Shown: positions 11,169-21,370, counted from the stretch's first letter. The stretch: 64,000 bases of DNA from Candidatus Tidjanibacter faecipullorum (GCA_019116245.1 DXCC01000008.1:26484-90483), one strand, 5' to 3'. Translations and numbers: made by a program. Notes: generated by a model not told the origin, from the sequence alone.

Positions 11169-11199
11169 GGGGATTCGGGGTTTTCCGGGCGGCGGGGGG

Positions 11200-12543
11200 T
11201 CAGAGCTCCTCGCAGCGCAGTTTGAGGATGTTTTCGGTTTTGGCGGTGATCTTGTAGCGGTCGTCGATGCGCCGTCCCACGACCCACACGATCTCCTCGC
11301 CGTTGAGCAGCACGAACTGGCGCTTCTTTTCGGGCAGGGAGACCTTCTCGTTGATGAGGAAGTCGCTCACCTTCTTGGAGGCGGTCAGCCCGAAGGGGAC
11401 AAAGGCGTCGCCCTCGTGCCAGCGGCGCAGGCGAAGGGGCCACTGGAGCCGGTCGGCATCCAGCAGGGCCACGTTGGCGGGCTGGCGGAGCGAGTCGATG
11501 TTGTCGATGTCGGTGTGTTCGATGGTGAGGATATGGTTTCCGCAGTAGGCCTTGTGGGCGGTCTCGGGGAGTTCGGTTTCGCAGGGGTCGTCGTCGGTGA
11601 TGGGGGCCACCACGATCCGGCCGCGGTCGATGCAGGCGAAATAGCCCTTGGAGTAGAAGCGGCGGCCCGTGGCGTTCCGGCGGAGCGCCTCGAAGAGGTC
11701 GTCGGTCACGTCGCCCTTGAATCCGTATCCGGCGCTCATCAGCTCGTATATCACGTAGTTGAGGGGAAGCTTGGGATCGATCCGCGAGGGGTCGATCGTG
11801 GCGATTCCGTCTGTGGAGGTGGTGACGGCCTGGTCGTGGATGCTCTCGATGCAGCGGTCGATAAAGAGCTGGGCATCGGTCAGGCGGCTGATGTTGGCCC
11901 CCATCAGTTCGGTGAAGTTGGGGTTTATGCCGCGCAGCAGGGGAATGATGCCGAGCCGGATCTTGTTCCGGAGGTATTTGGTGGACCGGTTGGAGGAGTC
12001 CTCGCGGTAGGGGATGCGGTGCGCCACGGCATAGTCGAGGATCTCGCGGCGCGAGGCGAAGAGCAGGGGGCGGATGATGCGGCCGTTCACCTTGTGGATT
12101 CCGGTGAGTCCCTTGAGGCCGGTTCCGCGCATGAGGTTGATGAAGAAGGTTTCGATGGAGTCGTCGGCGTGGTGGGCGATGGCCACGGCGTCGTATCCGT
12201 GGGCGTCGCTCAGCTGGCGGAACCATTCGTAGCGGAGCTGCCGGGCGGCAATCTGTACGGAGTCGCCGGTGATCTCCATTTCGTGCTGGGTGTCGAACCG
12301 TTTGTTGTAGAAGGGGACGCCGTATCCGGCGGCCCGGGTTTCGACGAGCACTTCGTCCTCGTCGGACTCTTCGCCGCGCAGCTGGAAGTTGCAGTGGGCC
12401 ACCCCCACGCGGTAACCGGCTGCGACGAAGAGGTCGAGCATGACCATCGAGTCGACGCCGCCGCTGACGGTCAGCAGGATGCGGTCGTCGGGTTTGACCA
12501 GCGCGTGGTCGTTGATGTAGTGTCTGAATTTGTCTTCGAGCAT
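11200..12543 (-). CDS. tilS: tRNA(Ile)-lysidine synthase
   Basis: ILLTVSGGVDSMVMLDLF...VAHCNFQLRGEESDEDE...AIAHHADDSIETFFINLMRGTGLKGLTGI; PP-loop ATPase. Confidence 0.95.
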   Translation of the reverse strand: MLEDKFRHYINDHALVKPDDRILLTVSGGVDSMVMLDLFVAAGYRVGVAHCNFQLRGEESDEDEVLVETRAAGYGVPFYNKRFDTQHEMEITGDSVQIAARQLRYEWFRQLSDAHGYDAVAIAHHADDSIETFFINLMRGTGLKGLTGIHKVNGRIIRPLLFASRREILDYAVAHRIPYREDSSNRSTKYLRNKIRLGIIPLLRGINPNFTELMGANISRLTDAQLFIDRCIESIHDQAVTTSTDGIATIDPSRIDPKLPLNYVIYELMSAGYGFKGDVTDDLFEALRRNATGRRFYSKGYFACIDRGRIVVAPITDDDPCETELPETAHKAYCGNHILTIEHTDIDNIDSLRQPANVALLDADRLQWPLRLRRWHEGDAFVPFGLTASKKVSDFLINEKVSLPEKKRQFVLLNGEEIVWVVGRRIDDRYKITAKTENILKLRCEEL

Positions 12544-12555
12544 GGTATCGTAACG

Positions 12556-13572
12556 TTACCAGATATTAACTTCGGGGGCGATGGTGATGCCGAACTTGGC
12601 CTGCACGTCGGCGATGATGGCCTCGGCCAGGGCGATGATGTTGGCGCCGGATGCGCCGCCGCGGTTGACGAGAATCAGGGCCTGCCGTTCGTAGACGCCG
12701 GCCCGGTTGCGGGTTACGCCCTTCCAGCCGGCCTTTTCGATGAGCCATCCGGCCGGGATCTTGATGCGGTCGGGGTCGGCGGTGGCGTAGGAGGGCATCT
12801 CGGGGAACCGGCTGCGGAGCCGTTCGGCGAGGGCCTGTTCCACGACGGGGTTCTTGAAGAAGCTGCCGGCATTGCCGATAAGGGCGGGGTCGGGCAGCTT
12901 CGAGGCGCGTATGCGGCGCACGGCCTCCGTGATGTTTTCGAGGGAGGGTTCGCCGAGGGCGGCGGTTTCGGCGGCCAGGGCGCCGTATCCGAGATTGGGG
13001 TGCGGCGTGCGCGAGAGGCGGAAGTTGACGGCCGTGATGACGACCCGACCCCGGAGGGGACCCTTGAATACGCTCTCGCGGTAGCCGAATGCACAGTGCT
13101 CGGCGGCGATGATGCTGGGCTTCAGGGTATTGAGGTCGATGACTTCGACCGATTCGATGATGTCGGCGGCTTCGGCCCCGTAGGCGCCGATGTTCTGGAC
13201 GGGGGCGGCCCCCACCGTACCCGGAATGGCGGTCAGGTTTTCCGCTCCCCAGAGTCCGTTCTCGGTGCAGAGGCGCACGAAGTCGTCCCAGGGGAGTCCC
13301 GCCTCGGCATGTACGGCGACGCGGTCACCGCCGCGCGCGTCGATGCGGCAGGCCCGGCCGACGGGGTGAAGCAGCAGGCCGTCGAAGTCGCCGGTGAAGA
13401 GGATGTTGTTTCCTCCGCCGATCACGGCCGTCCGGCCCGTTGTGCGGGGCGTTCGTGCGAGGTATTCGCACAGGCTTTCGGCCGAGTCGAACTCCGCCAG
13501 CCGGGCGGCCCGGGCGTCGATTCCGAAGCTGTTGCGTTCCCGCAGGGGGGTGTTGAGATATTCCTGTACCAT
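12556..13572 (-). CDS. murB: UDP-N-acetylmuramate dehydrogenase
   Basis: NTFGI-like NSFGIDARAARLAEF...VIGGGNNILFTGDFDGLLLH...GLWGAENLTAIPGTVGAAPVQNIGAYGAE...GNAGSFFKNPVV. Confidence 0.95.
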   Translation of the reverse strand: MVQEYLNTPLRERNSFGIDARAARLAEFDSAESLCEYLARTPRTTGRTAVIGGGNNILFTGDFDGLLLHPVGRACRIDARGGDRVAVHAEAGLPWDDFVRLCTENGLWGAENLTAIPGTVGAAPVQNIGAYGAEAADIIESVEVIDLNTLKPSIIAAEHCAFGYRESVFKGPLRGRVVITAVNFRLSRTPHPNLGYGALAAETAALGEPSLENITEAVRRIRASKLPDPALIGNAGSFFKNPVVEQALAERLRSRFPEMPSYATADPDRIKIPAGWLIEKAGWKGVTRNRAGVYERQALILVNRGGASGANIIALAEAIIADVQAKFGITIAPEVNIW

Positions 13573-13801
13573 AATGGGGCAAATTTAGGCAATTTCTCGG
13601 AATAGTGTGTGGCCGATTTCGGGTGCGGGATGCGTCGTGTGGGTCGGGATCCGGCGGGCGGCGGTCCAGCGTCGTGGGGTGCGGCAGCCCGGTGACGGTC
13701 CGACGACAGGTCGGAGGCGGGGTGACGGGCGCAATTTGGCAGCGTTTTGTTGTGTATTGCGACATAGTTGTGTTATTTTTGTTTCATTGTACGTTGTTTT
13801 G

Positions 13802-13833
13802 TTTGGAATGAAACGCGCTTGTTGCTATCTTTG
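13802..13833 (+). promoter_or_regulatory. Consensus Bacteroidetes promoter TTTG-N20-TATCTTTGC, about 390 nt upstream of the lysO-like genes
   Basis: TTTG at 13802-13805 and TATCTTTG at 13826-13833, spacing 20 nt. Confidence 0.7.
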
Positions 13834-14226
13834 CGGCACCGTGCGGGAACAGGCACGGCCGCTCCGGACGCGTGGTCCGGGTGTAGGAAAACCTGTCGGA
13901 AGATGAGGGAGAGTCGGTCGGATGTTTATCGTTTCGAGGCGGCGCACAGTGTCGCCCTGCGTCCGTTCGACCAGGCTCATGTCCATTGGTTCAGCGGTTT
14001 CATCTGAGGGGGCGCGGCTGCGTCGGGGGCGGAGAGGAAGGCTTCGCGTCGTTCCGGCCGCATCCGTCCCGTCTTTTTTCTCGTTTTTTTATCTGATTGT
14101 TTTTTTCGGGTCGTTTTCCTGCCTTGCGGACGGGAAGACGCTTCCGGCACGGCCTGCGGCGTACCGATGCCGCGGGAGGAGGTGTGCCGGAAAAGCCCCT
14201 TGCAACCGCTGATTTACCTTAAAAAT

Positions 14227-14511
14227 ATGTTACGCATCGTATCCGTGCTGCTGACCTGCATCCTGGTCGGCTACCTGGGTCGCAACTGGAAGGTGCTCCG
14301 CCGGGCGGAGCGGCTGCCCCAGCTGTTGATCCCCGTTCTGTTGTTTGTCTTCGGCGTGTCGATCGGCGCCAACCGGGAACTGATCGCCAATCTGGGCCGC
14401 TTCGGCTGGCAGGCCGTGGTGCTGGCCTGCCTGGGGTTGGCGGGAAGTCTGCTGGCCGGCTATGTGGCCGGACGGCTGTTGGAGAAGAAAGGAGGTCGCC
14501 ATGAAAGGTAA
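14227..14511 (+). CDS. LysO family lysine exporter, N-terminal half protein
   Basis: MLRIVSVLLTCILVGYLGRN...QLLIPVLLFVFGVSIGANRELIANL: DUF340/YbjE N-terminal signature. Confidence 0.8.
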   Translation: MLRIVSVLLTCILVGYLGRNWKVLRRAERLPQLLIPVLLFVFGVSIGANRELIANLGRFGWQAVVLACLGLAGSLLAGYVAGRLLEKKGGRHER

Positions 14512-15118
14512 TCTGCTGATCTTTGTCTGCTTCCTCGGCGGCATCGCCGTCGGACGGGCCGGCATCGCGCCGGACTGGCTGCTGGAGTCGTCGCTCCCCA
14601 AACTCCTGCTCACCGTACTGGTGGGAGGCGTGGGACTCGGCATCGGGGCGGGCGACGATCTGCACCGGATGATCCGTTCGCTGCGCCTGCGCATGTTTGC
14701 CCTGCCGCTCTTCACCGTGGCGGGCACCCTGCTGTTTTCCCTGGCGGGGGTTCTGCTGCTGCCGGGGCGCAGCCTGACCGAATGCCTGGCCGTGGGGAGC
14801 GGTTTCGGCTACTATTCGCTCTCGTCGGTGCTGATCGCCGATCTGGGCAGCGCCTCGCTCGGCCAGGCCGCCGCCGTGGAATTGGCCACGATCGCCCTGC
14901 TGGCCAACATCGTGCGCGAAATGTTGTCGCTCTTCGGCACTCCGCTCTTTGCCCGCTGGGGCGGCATGGCCCCCATTTCGGCGGCCGGCATCAACTCGAT
15001 GGATGTCTGCCTGCCGCTCATTGCCCGTCATGCGGGGACGGACTACGTTCCGCAGGCCATTCTGCACGGCATCGCGCTGGAAGTCAGCGTTCCGCTGCTG
15101 ATCGGGCTCTTCTGCTGA
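14501..15118 (+). CDS. LysO family lysine exporter, C-terminal half protein
   Basis: AVGSGFGYYSLSSVLIADLGSASLGQAAAVELATIALLANIVREMLSLFGTPLFARWGGMAPISAAGINSMDVCLPLI: YbjE/LysO C-terminal signature; 11-nt overlap with previous gene. Confidence 0.88.
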   Translation: MKGNLLIFVCFLGGIAVGRAGIAPDWLLESSLPKLLLTVLVGGVGLGIGAGDDLHRMIRSLRLRMFALPLFTVAGTLLFSLAGVLLLPGRSLTECLAVGSGFGYYSLSSVLIADLGSASLGQAAAVELATIALLANIVREMLSLFGTPLFARWGGMAPISAAGINSMDVCLPLIARHAGTDYVPQAILHGIALEVSVPLLIGLFC

Positions 15119-15240
15119 CCGCCGCACCCCGGCGGCCCGGGGGGCGAAAAGGTTCCGAAAAATCCAAGAAATGTTCGCTTTGACGGTCAGGATTTCCCTT
15201 TTTTATTTCTATATTTGGTGTCGGCGTAAACCAATGTGCT

Positions 15241-16716
15241 ATGTTGAATCGAGACGACTTGGCCGCGCTCGGCGCCCACGGGCTGACCGAAGCGGCGGTG
15301 GAGGAACAGCTGGAACATTTCCGGCGCGGTTTTCCCTACAGTGAGATTGTCCGTCCGGCTGTGGCGGGCGACGGGGTGGTGTGCCTCGACGAGGCCGCGC
15401 TCCGACGGCTGGAGGCCCGCTACGAGGCGGCCTCCCGTACCGAGCGGATCGTCAAGTTCGTGCCCGCTTCGGGTGCGGCGACCCGCATGTTCAAGGGACT
15501 GTATGAATTCCTCTCCTCTGGCCGCGAGGACGGGGCGACGGCCGAGGTGCTTGCCTCGCTCGACCGCTTTGCCTTCGGGGCGCGGCTGCGCGCGATCCTT
15601 CCCGCCGGGGCTTCGGCCCGACAGACGGTGGAGGCGATCGTGGGCGAACCGGGCCTGGGTTACGGTTCGCTGCCCAAGGCGCTGATTCTCTTCCATGCCT
15701 ATGCCGATGCTCCCCGCACGGCGCTGGAGGAGCACCTGGTCGAGGGAGCGGCCTATGCCTGCAGCGACGGGGAGGTAAACATCCACTTCACCGTGTCGCC
15801 CGAACACCGGGCCGGCTTCGAGGCGCTGCTGGAGGAGGTGCTGCCGCGTTATGCGGCCCGCTACGGGGTGCGTTACCGCATCGGCATGTCGGAGCAGAAG
15901 CCTTCGACCGACACGGTGGCGGTCAATCCCGACAACACGCTCTTCCGCCAGGCGGACGGTTCGCTGTTGTTCCGTCCCGCGGGCCACGGTGCGTTGATCG
16001 AGAACCTGAACGAACTGCAGGCTGACATCGTCTTTGTCAAGAATATCGACAACGTCACGACGGATGCCCGCCGGGGCGATACGATCCGCTACAAGCGGGC
16101 TCTGGCCGGGCTGCTGGTCGAGTTGCGCGAGGAGCTCTTCGCGCTGCTGCGCCGGGCCGATGCGGGCGACACGACGGAAGCGTGGGCCGCGCAGGCGGAG
16201 CGTTTCCTGCGCGAGCGGCTCAGTCTGGTCCTTCCCGCCTCCGTGGCGGCGGCCGACCGGGTGGCGTGGCTGCGCCGGATGCTCGACCGTCCGCTGCGCG
16301 TGTGCGGCATGGTCCGCAACGAGGGCGAACCGGGCGGCGGCCCCTTCTTCGTGCGCGATGCCGACGGCACGGAGTCGCTGCAGATCGTCGAGTCGTCGCA
16401 GATTGCGCCGCAGGATCGGCCGATCATGGCACGGGCGGCCTATTTCAACCCGGTCGATCTGGTCTGCTCGCTGCGTGACCACCGGGGCGGCCGGTACGAC
16501 CTGACGCGCTACGTCGATCCCCGGACGGGTTTCATCTCCGAGAAGTCGAAGGATGGCCGTCCGCTGCGGGCGCTGGAGCGTCCGGGGCTGTGGAACGGCG
16601 CGATGGCGCATTGGAACACGGTCTTTGTGGAGGTTCCCGTCACCACCTTTTCGCCGGTCAAGGTGGTGAACGACCTGCTGCGGCCCGCCCACCAGCCGGA
16701 AAAGAATCAAAAGTAA
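15241..16716 (+). CDS. DUF4301 family protein
   Basis: RIVKFVPASGAATRMFKGLYEFL...KALILFHAYADAPRTALEEHLVEGA...DNTLFRQADGSLLFRPAGHGALIENLNELQADIVFVKNIDNV. Confidence 0.85.
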   Translation: MLNRDDLAALGAHGLTEAAVEEQLEHFRRGFPYSEIVRPAVAGDGVVCLDEAALRRLEARYEAASRTERIVKFVPASGAATRMFKGLYEFLSSGREDGATAEVLASLDRFAFGARLRAILPAGASARQTVEAIVGEPGLGYGSLPKALILFHAYADAPRTALEEHLVEGAAYACSDGEVNIHFTVSPEHRAGFEALLEEVLPRYAARYGVRYRIGMSEQKPSTDTVAVNPDNTLFRQADGSLLFRPAGHGALIENLNELQADIVFVKNIDNVTTDARRGDTIRYKRALAGLLVELREELFALLRRADAGDTTEAWAAQAERFLRERLSLVLPASVAAADRVAWLRRMLDRPLRVCGMVRNEGEPGGGPFFVRDADGTESLQIVESSQIAPQDRPIMARAAYFNPVDLVCSLRDHRGGRYDLTRYVDPRTGFISEKSKDGRPLRALERPGLWNGAMAHWNTVFVEVPVTTFSPVKVVNDLLRPAHQPEKNQK

Positions 16717-16738
16717 AAAAGTACAGGATACAAGCGTT

Positions 16739-17356
16739 ATGGAAAACAAACTTCAGGAGCTGACGAACAAACTCTACGAAGAGGGTTTGGCAAAAGGGCG
16801 TAGCGACGCCGAGAAAATGGTCGCCGAGGCACAGGCGCGGGCGGCCGCCATCGAAAAGGAGGCCCGCGAACAGGCGGCCGCCATCGAGGAGCAGGCCCGT
16901 CGGCAGGCGGAGGAACTGCGCCGCAACACGCTGACGGAGATCACGCTGGCCGGTCGCCAGGCGGTGACCGAGCTGCGCGAACGCATTGCGGAGATGATCG
17001 TGGCCAAGACGGTGGCCCCGGGTGTCCACGCTGCGGCGGTGGATCCGGCCTTCATCCGTCAGATGCTGCTGGCCGTTGCGGGCGGATGGCGCAGCGATGC
17101 GGCCGGCAAGGTGACCTTGAGCGCGCTGCTGCCGGCCGAGTGGCAGGAGAAGTTCGGCCGTGAGTTTGAGGCGGCTGCCGGCGAATTGCTCGACGAGGGC
17201 ATCGAGGTGGGCTACTCGGACAAGGTGCGCAGCGGTTTCCGCATCGGTCCGCGCGAGGGCGGCTACTACATCAGCTTCTCGGCCGAGGATTTCGATGCGC
17301 TGCTCTCCGAATTTCTGAAGGAGAAGGTGGCCCGCATGCTCTATGGCGACAAATAA
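16739..17356 (+). CDS. V-type ATP synthase subunit E
   Basis: Coiled-coil Ala/Glu-rich N-terminus, first gene of V-ATPase operon. Confidence 0.85.
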   Translation: MENKLQELTNKLYEEGLAKGRSDAEKMVAEAQARAAAIEKEAREQAAAIEEQARRQAEELRRNTLTEITLAGRQAVTELRERIAEMIVAKTVAPGVHAAAVDPAFIRQMLLAVAGGWRSDAAGKVTLSALLPAEWQEKFGREFEAAAGELLDEGIEVGYSDKVRSGFRIGPREGGYYISFSAEDFDALLSEFLKEKVARMLYGDK

Positions 17357-17368
17357 ACGGGCATCCCT

Positions 17369-18250
17369 ATGTTTGCGAATCAATACTACTGTCTCGTAGC
17401 CGGGCTGAAGGAGTACACGCTCGATGCGGACGTCAAGGGTTTCGATGCCCCGGCGCTGATCGCCGAGATCCGCGAGGGGGTGTCGAAGCGCGACCGTCAT
17501 GCGATCGACCTGCTGTACACCTACTACGACATCGAGAACATCATCAGCCTCCGGGCCGGTCGGGAACAGTTCTCCGGACTGGGCCACTTCTCCCGCCAGG
17601 AACTGGAGGAGGAGCTTCGGCAGCCCGTGCGGCTTCCGGCCTGGATGGGCCGGGTGATTGCCGCCTTCCGGGCCGAGAGCGATCCCGAGACGCCCGCCGA
17701 GGAGCGCTCCGAGGAGTCGTTCGAGCACCGTCTGCTGACGGCCTACTATGACACCTGCGCCCGTTCGCGGTCGGGCTTCCTGCGCCACTGGTCGGATTTC
17801 GACCGTACGCTGCGCAACGTGACGGCTGCGCTGTCGGCCCGCCGGCTGGGACTTTCGCCGGCCGGCTCCATTGTGGGACGGGGCGAGATCGAAACGGCGC
17901 TGGCGCGCAGTTCGGCCGCCGACTTCGGCCTCCGCAGCGAGGTGGACTACGTCGAGCAGGTGATTGCCGCCATGGGCTCGGACGCCAACCTGCTGGAGAA
18001 GGAGCACCGGCTCGACGCCCTGCGCTGGAGCAAGGCCGAGGAGCTGGCCTGCATGCACTATTTCGATCTGGACTATCTGCTGAGCTATCTGGTCCGCATC
18101 AACCTCATCCACCGCTGGGCGGCGCTTGACCCCGCACGGGGCCGCCGCATGCTCGACGCGCTGATGGCGTCGTTCAGCGAGGCGGGCCGCCGGACGGGCG
18201 AAGGGGCGGAGCAGACCGGCCAGACGCCGGACCACGAACGCGACGAATAA
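17369..18250 (+). CDS. DUF2764 family protein (V-ATPase operon; probable subunit C-like)
   Basis: MFANQYYCLVAGLKEYTLD... between E and A subunits; family known from Bacteroidetes V-ATPase operons. Confidence 0.8.
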   Translation: MFANQYYCLVAGLKEYTLDADVKGFDAPALIAEIREGVSKRDRHAIDLLYTYYDIENIISLRAGREQFSGLGHFSRQELEEELRQPVRLPAWMGRVIAAFRAESDPETPAEERSEESFEHRLLTAYYDTCARSRSGFLRHWSDFDRTLRNVTAALSARRLGLSPAGSIVGRGEIETALARSSAADFGLRSEVDYVEQVIAAMGSDANLLEKEHRLDALRWSKAEELACMHYFDLDYLLSYLVRINLIHRWAALDPARGRRMLDALMASFSEAGRRTGEGAEQTGQTPDHERDE

Positions 18251-18264
18251 TAACAACACGACAT

Positions 18265-20025
18265 ATGAAGACGAAAGGAAAAGTAGTCGGCATCATCTCC
18301 AACATCGTGATCGTCAAGGTGGACGGTCCGGTGGCCCAGAACGAGATCGCCACCGTGGCGCTGGGTTCGGTGCGGATGATGGCCGAGGTGATCAAGGTGA
18401 TCGGCGACCAAGCCTATGTTCAGGTGTTCGACTCCACGCGCGGTCTGCGGGCCGGTGCGGAGGTGGAGTTCGAGGGCCACATGCTCGAGGCCACGCTGGG
18501 CCCGGGCATTCTGTCGAAAAACTACGACGGCCTGCAGAACGATCTGGCCGCCATGGACGACCTCTTCATCCGGCGCGGTGTGCGTACCGCACCGCTGGAC
18601 GAGGAGCATCTGTGGGATTTCAAGCCGCTGGCCAAGGCGGGCGACCGCGTTGAGGCGGGCGACTGGCTGGGCGAGGTGCAGGAGCAGTGGATCGCCCACA
18701 AGATCATGGTCCCCTTTGTCATGGAGGGCACCTACACGGTGCGCAGCGTGGCCGAGGCGGGCAAGTACAACATCAACCACACGATCGCCGTGCTGGAGGA
18801 TGCCGAGGGCGTGAGCCACAACATCACGATGGTGCAGAAGTGGCCGGTGAAGCGCCCGATCAAGGCGTATGTCTCCAAGCCGCGCCCCTCGCGCATTCTG
18901 GAGACGGGCGTGCGTCCGATCGATACCTTCAACCCGATTGCCGACGGCGGTACGGGCTTCATTCCGGGGCCGTTCGGTGCGGGCAAGACCGTGCTGCAGC
19001 ACGCCATTGCCAAACAGGCCGAGGCGGATGTCATCATCATGATCGCCTGCGGCGAGCGTGCCAACGAGGTGGTGGAGATCTTCGCCGAGTTCCCCTGCCT
19101 GGACGACCCGCACACGGGCCACAAACTGATGGAGCGTACGACCATCATCTGCAACACCTCCAACATGCCGGTTGCCTCGCGTGAGGCCTCCGTCTATACG
19201 GGCATGACCATCGGCGAGTACTACCGTGCGATGGGTCTGAAGGTGTTGATTCTGGCCGACTCCACCTCGCGCTGGGCACAGGCGCTGCGCGAGATGAGTA
19301 ACCGTCTGGAGGAGCTGCCCGGTCAGGACGCCTTCCCGATGGACCTGTCGGCCATCATCTCCAACTTCTACGCGCGTGCGGGTCTGGTTCACCTGCGCAA
19401 CGGCGCGACGGGTTCGGTCACCTTCCTGGGTACGGTGTCGCCTGCGGGCGGTAACCTCAAGGAGCCGGTTACGGAGGCCACGCAGAAGGCAGCCCGCTGT
19501 TTCTACGCCCTCTCGCAGCAGCGCGCCGACAGCAAACGCTATCCGGCCATCGACCCGCTGGAGAGCTACTCCAAGTATCTGGAGTATCCGGAGATCGTCT
19601 CCTACCTCGACGAGCACATCGAGCCCGGCTGGGCGGCGCTGGTCAACAAGGGCAAGACGATCGTGCAGCGCGGCAAGGAGGCCTCGGAGCAGATCGACAT
19701 CCTCGGCGACGACGGCGTACCGGTCGAGTACCACGACCGTTTCTGGAAGAGCGAGCTGATCGACTTCGTCATCCTGCAGCAGGATGCCTTCGACGCCATC
19801 GACGCCAACACGCCGCTGGAGCGTCAGAAATACATGTTCAACCTGGTGCTCGACATCTGCGACCGGTCGTTTGCGTTTGCCGATTTCCAGCACTGCACGG
19901 AGTTCTACAAGTCGCTCATCAACCTCTTTAAGCAGCTCAACTATTCGGAGTGGAAGAGCGACCAGTTTGCCGAGTACCGCAAGCGGATCGACGAGCAGGT
20001 CGCCAAGCAGGAGTCTAACCAATAA
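18265..20025 (+). CDS. V-type ATP synthase subunit A
   Basis: VMEGTYTVRSV...GPFGAGKTVLQHAIAKQAEADVIIMIACGERANEVVEI...DSTSRWAQALREMSNRLEELPGQDAFP. Confidence 0.97.
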   Translation: MKTKGKVVGIISNIVIVKVDGPVAQNEIATVALGSVRMMAEVIKVIGDQAYVQVFDSTRGLRAGAEVEFEGHMLEATLGPGILSKNYDGLQNDLAAMDDLFIRRGVRTAPLDEEHLWDFKPLAKAGDRVEAGDWLGEVQEQWIAHKIMVPFVMEGTYTVRSVAEAGKYNINHTIAVLEDAEGVSHNITMVQKWPVKRPIKAYVSKPRPSRILETGVRPIDTFNPIADGGTGFIPGPFGAGKTVLQHAIAKQAEADVIIMIACGERANEVVEIFAEFPCLDDPHTGHKLMERTTIICNTSNMPVASREASVYTGMTIGEYYRAMGLKVLILADSTSRWAQALREMSNRLEELPGQDAFPMDLSAIISNFYARAGLVHLRNGATGSVTFLGTVSPAGGNLKEPVTEATQKAARCFYALSQQRADSKRYPAIDPLESYSKYLEYPEIVSYLDEHIEPGWAALVNKGKTIVQRGKEASEQIDILGDDGVPVEYHDRFWKSELIDFVILQQDAFDAIDANTPLERQKYMFNLVLDICDRSFAFADFQHCTEFYKSLINLFKQLNYSEWKSDQFAEYRKRIDEQVAKQESNQ

Positions 20026-20040
20026 ACCTTCGGCGAGAGT

Positions 20041-21366
20041 ATGACAACCAAAGCTTTTCAGAAGATATATACCAAGATCGACAATATCAACAAGGCCACC
20101 GTCACGGTGCATGCCGAGGGCGTCGGCAACGACGAACTGGCCACCGTCGGCGGCAAACTGGCCCAGGTGGTCCGCATTGCGGGCAATGAGATCACGCTGC
20201 AGGTGTTCCAGGGAACGGAGGGCATCGCCACGGATGCCGAGGTGGTTTTCCACGGCGAGCCGCCCGTGCTGCGGGTGAGCGACGATCTGGCCGGCCGTTT
20301 CTTCGACGCCTACGGCAATCCGCTGGACGGCGGCGCTCCCGTCGAGGGCGAGGAACGCGAGATCGGCGGTCCGACGGTGAACCCCTTCAAGCGTATCCAG
20401 CCCTCGGAGCTGATCGCCACGGGTATCGCCGGCATCGACCTGAACAACACGATCGTCTCGGGTCAGAAGATCCCCTTCTTCGCCGACCCTGACCAGCCCT
20501 ACAACCAGGTGATGGCCAACGTGGCGCTGCGCGCCCAGGCCGACAAGATCATCCTCGGCGGTATGGGTATGACCAACGACGACTACCTCTATTTCCGCAA
20601 CCTGTTCGAGAACGCCGGTGTGCTGGACCGCATCGTCTGCTTCGTCAACACGACCGAGAATCCGCCCGTGGAGCGACTCCTCGTGCCGGACATGGCGCTG
20701 ACGGCAGCCGAATACTTTGCCGTGGACAAGGGCGAGAAGGTGCTGGTGCTGCTGACGGACATGACCCTCTACGCCGATGCGCTGGCCATCGTGGCCAACC
20801 GTATGGACCAGATCCCCTCGAAGGACTCGATGCCGGGTTCGCTCTATTCGGATCTGGCCAAGATCTACGAGAAGGCGGTTCAGCTGCCCAACGGCGGTTC
20901 GATCACCATCATTGCGGTGACGACCCTTTCGGGCGGCGACATCACCCATGCCGTGCCGGACAACACGGGTTACATCACCGAGGGTCAGCTCTTCCTGCGC
21001 AAGGACAGCGACACGGGTAAGGTGATTGTGGACCCGTTCCGAAGCCTGTCGCGTCTGAAACAGCTCGTGATCGGCAAGAAGACCCGTGAGGACCACCCGC
21101 AGGTGATGAATGCCGCCGTGCGCCTCTATTCCGATGCGGCCAACGCCAAGACCAAACTGGAGAACGGTTTCGACCTGTCGGAGTATGACGAACGTGCGCT
21201 GAAATTCGCCAAGGAGTACTCGGAGAAGCTGCTGGCCATCGACGTGAACATCCAGATCACCGAGATGCTCGACACGGCCTGGAAGCTCTTCGCCAAATAC
21301 TTTACCAAGAGCGAGGTGGCCATCAAAGAGGCGCTCACCGAAAAGTATTGGCCCAAGAACGCCTGA
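20041..21366 (+). CDS. V-type ATP synthase subunit B
   Basis: GGPTVNPFKRIQPSELIATGIAGIDLNNTIVSGQKIPFF...DMTLYADALAIVANRMDQIPSKDSMPGSLYSDLA. Confidence 0.97.
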   Translation: MTTKAFQKIYTKIDNINKATVTVHAEGVGNDELATVGGKLAQVVRIAGNEITLQVFQGTEGIATDAEVVFHGEPPVLRVSDDLAGRFFDAYGNPLDGGAPVEGEEREIGGPTVNPFKRIQPSELIATGIAGIDLNNTIVSGQKIPFFADPDQPYNQVMANVALRAQADKIILGGMGMTNDDYLYFRNLFENAGVLDRIVCFVNTTENPPVERLLVPDMALTAAEYFAVDKGEKVLVLLTDMTLYADALAIVANRMDQIPSKDSMPGSLYSDLAKIYEKAVQLPNGGSITIIAVTTLSGGDITHAVPDNTGYITEGQLFLRKDSDTGKVIVDPFRSLSRLKQLVIGKKTREDHPQVMNAAVRLYSDAANAKTKLENGFDLSEYDERALKFAKEYSEKLLAIDVNIQITEMLDTAWKLFAKYFTKSEVAIKEALTEKYWPKNA

Positions 21367-21370
21367 TACG

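Noticed and set aside
13840-13915. Possible SRP (4.5S) RNA, cobalamin or other known riboswitch after the 13826 promoter
   Set aside because: Core motifs (GTCCGGAAGGAAGCAG for SRP, cobalamin box, TPP CUGAGA etc.) are absent; kept only as an unassigned leader.
18085-21096. 1003-aa minus-strand ORF opposite V-ATPase A/B genes
   Set aside because: Shadow of highly conserved plus-strand genes; His/Arg/Val-rich low-information translation.
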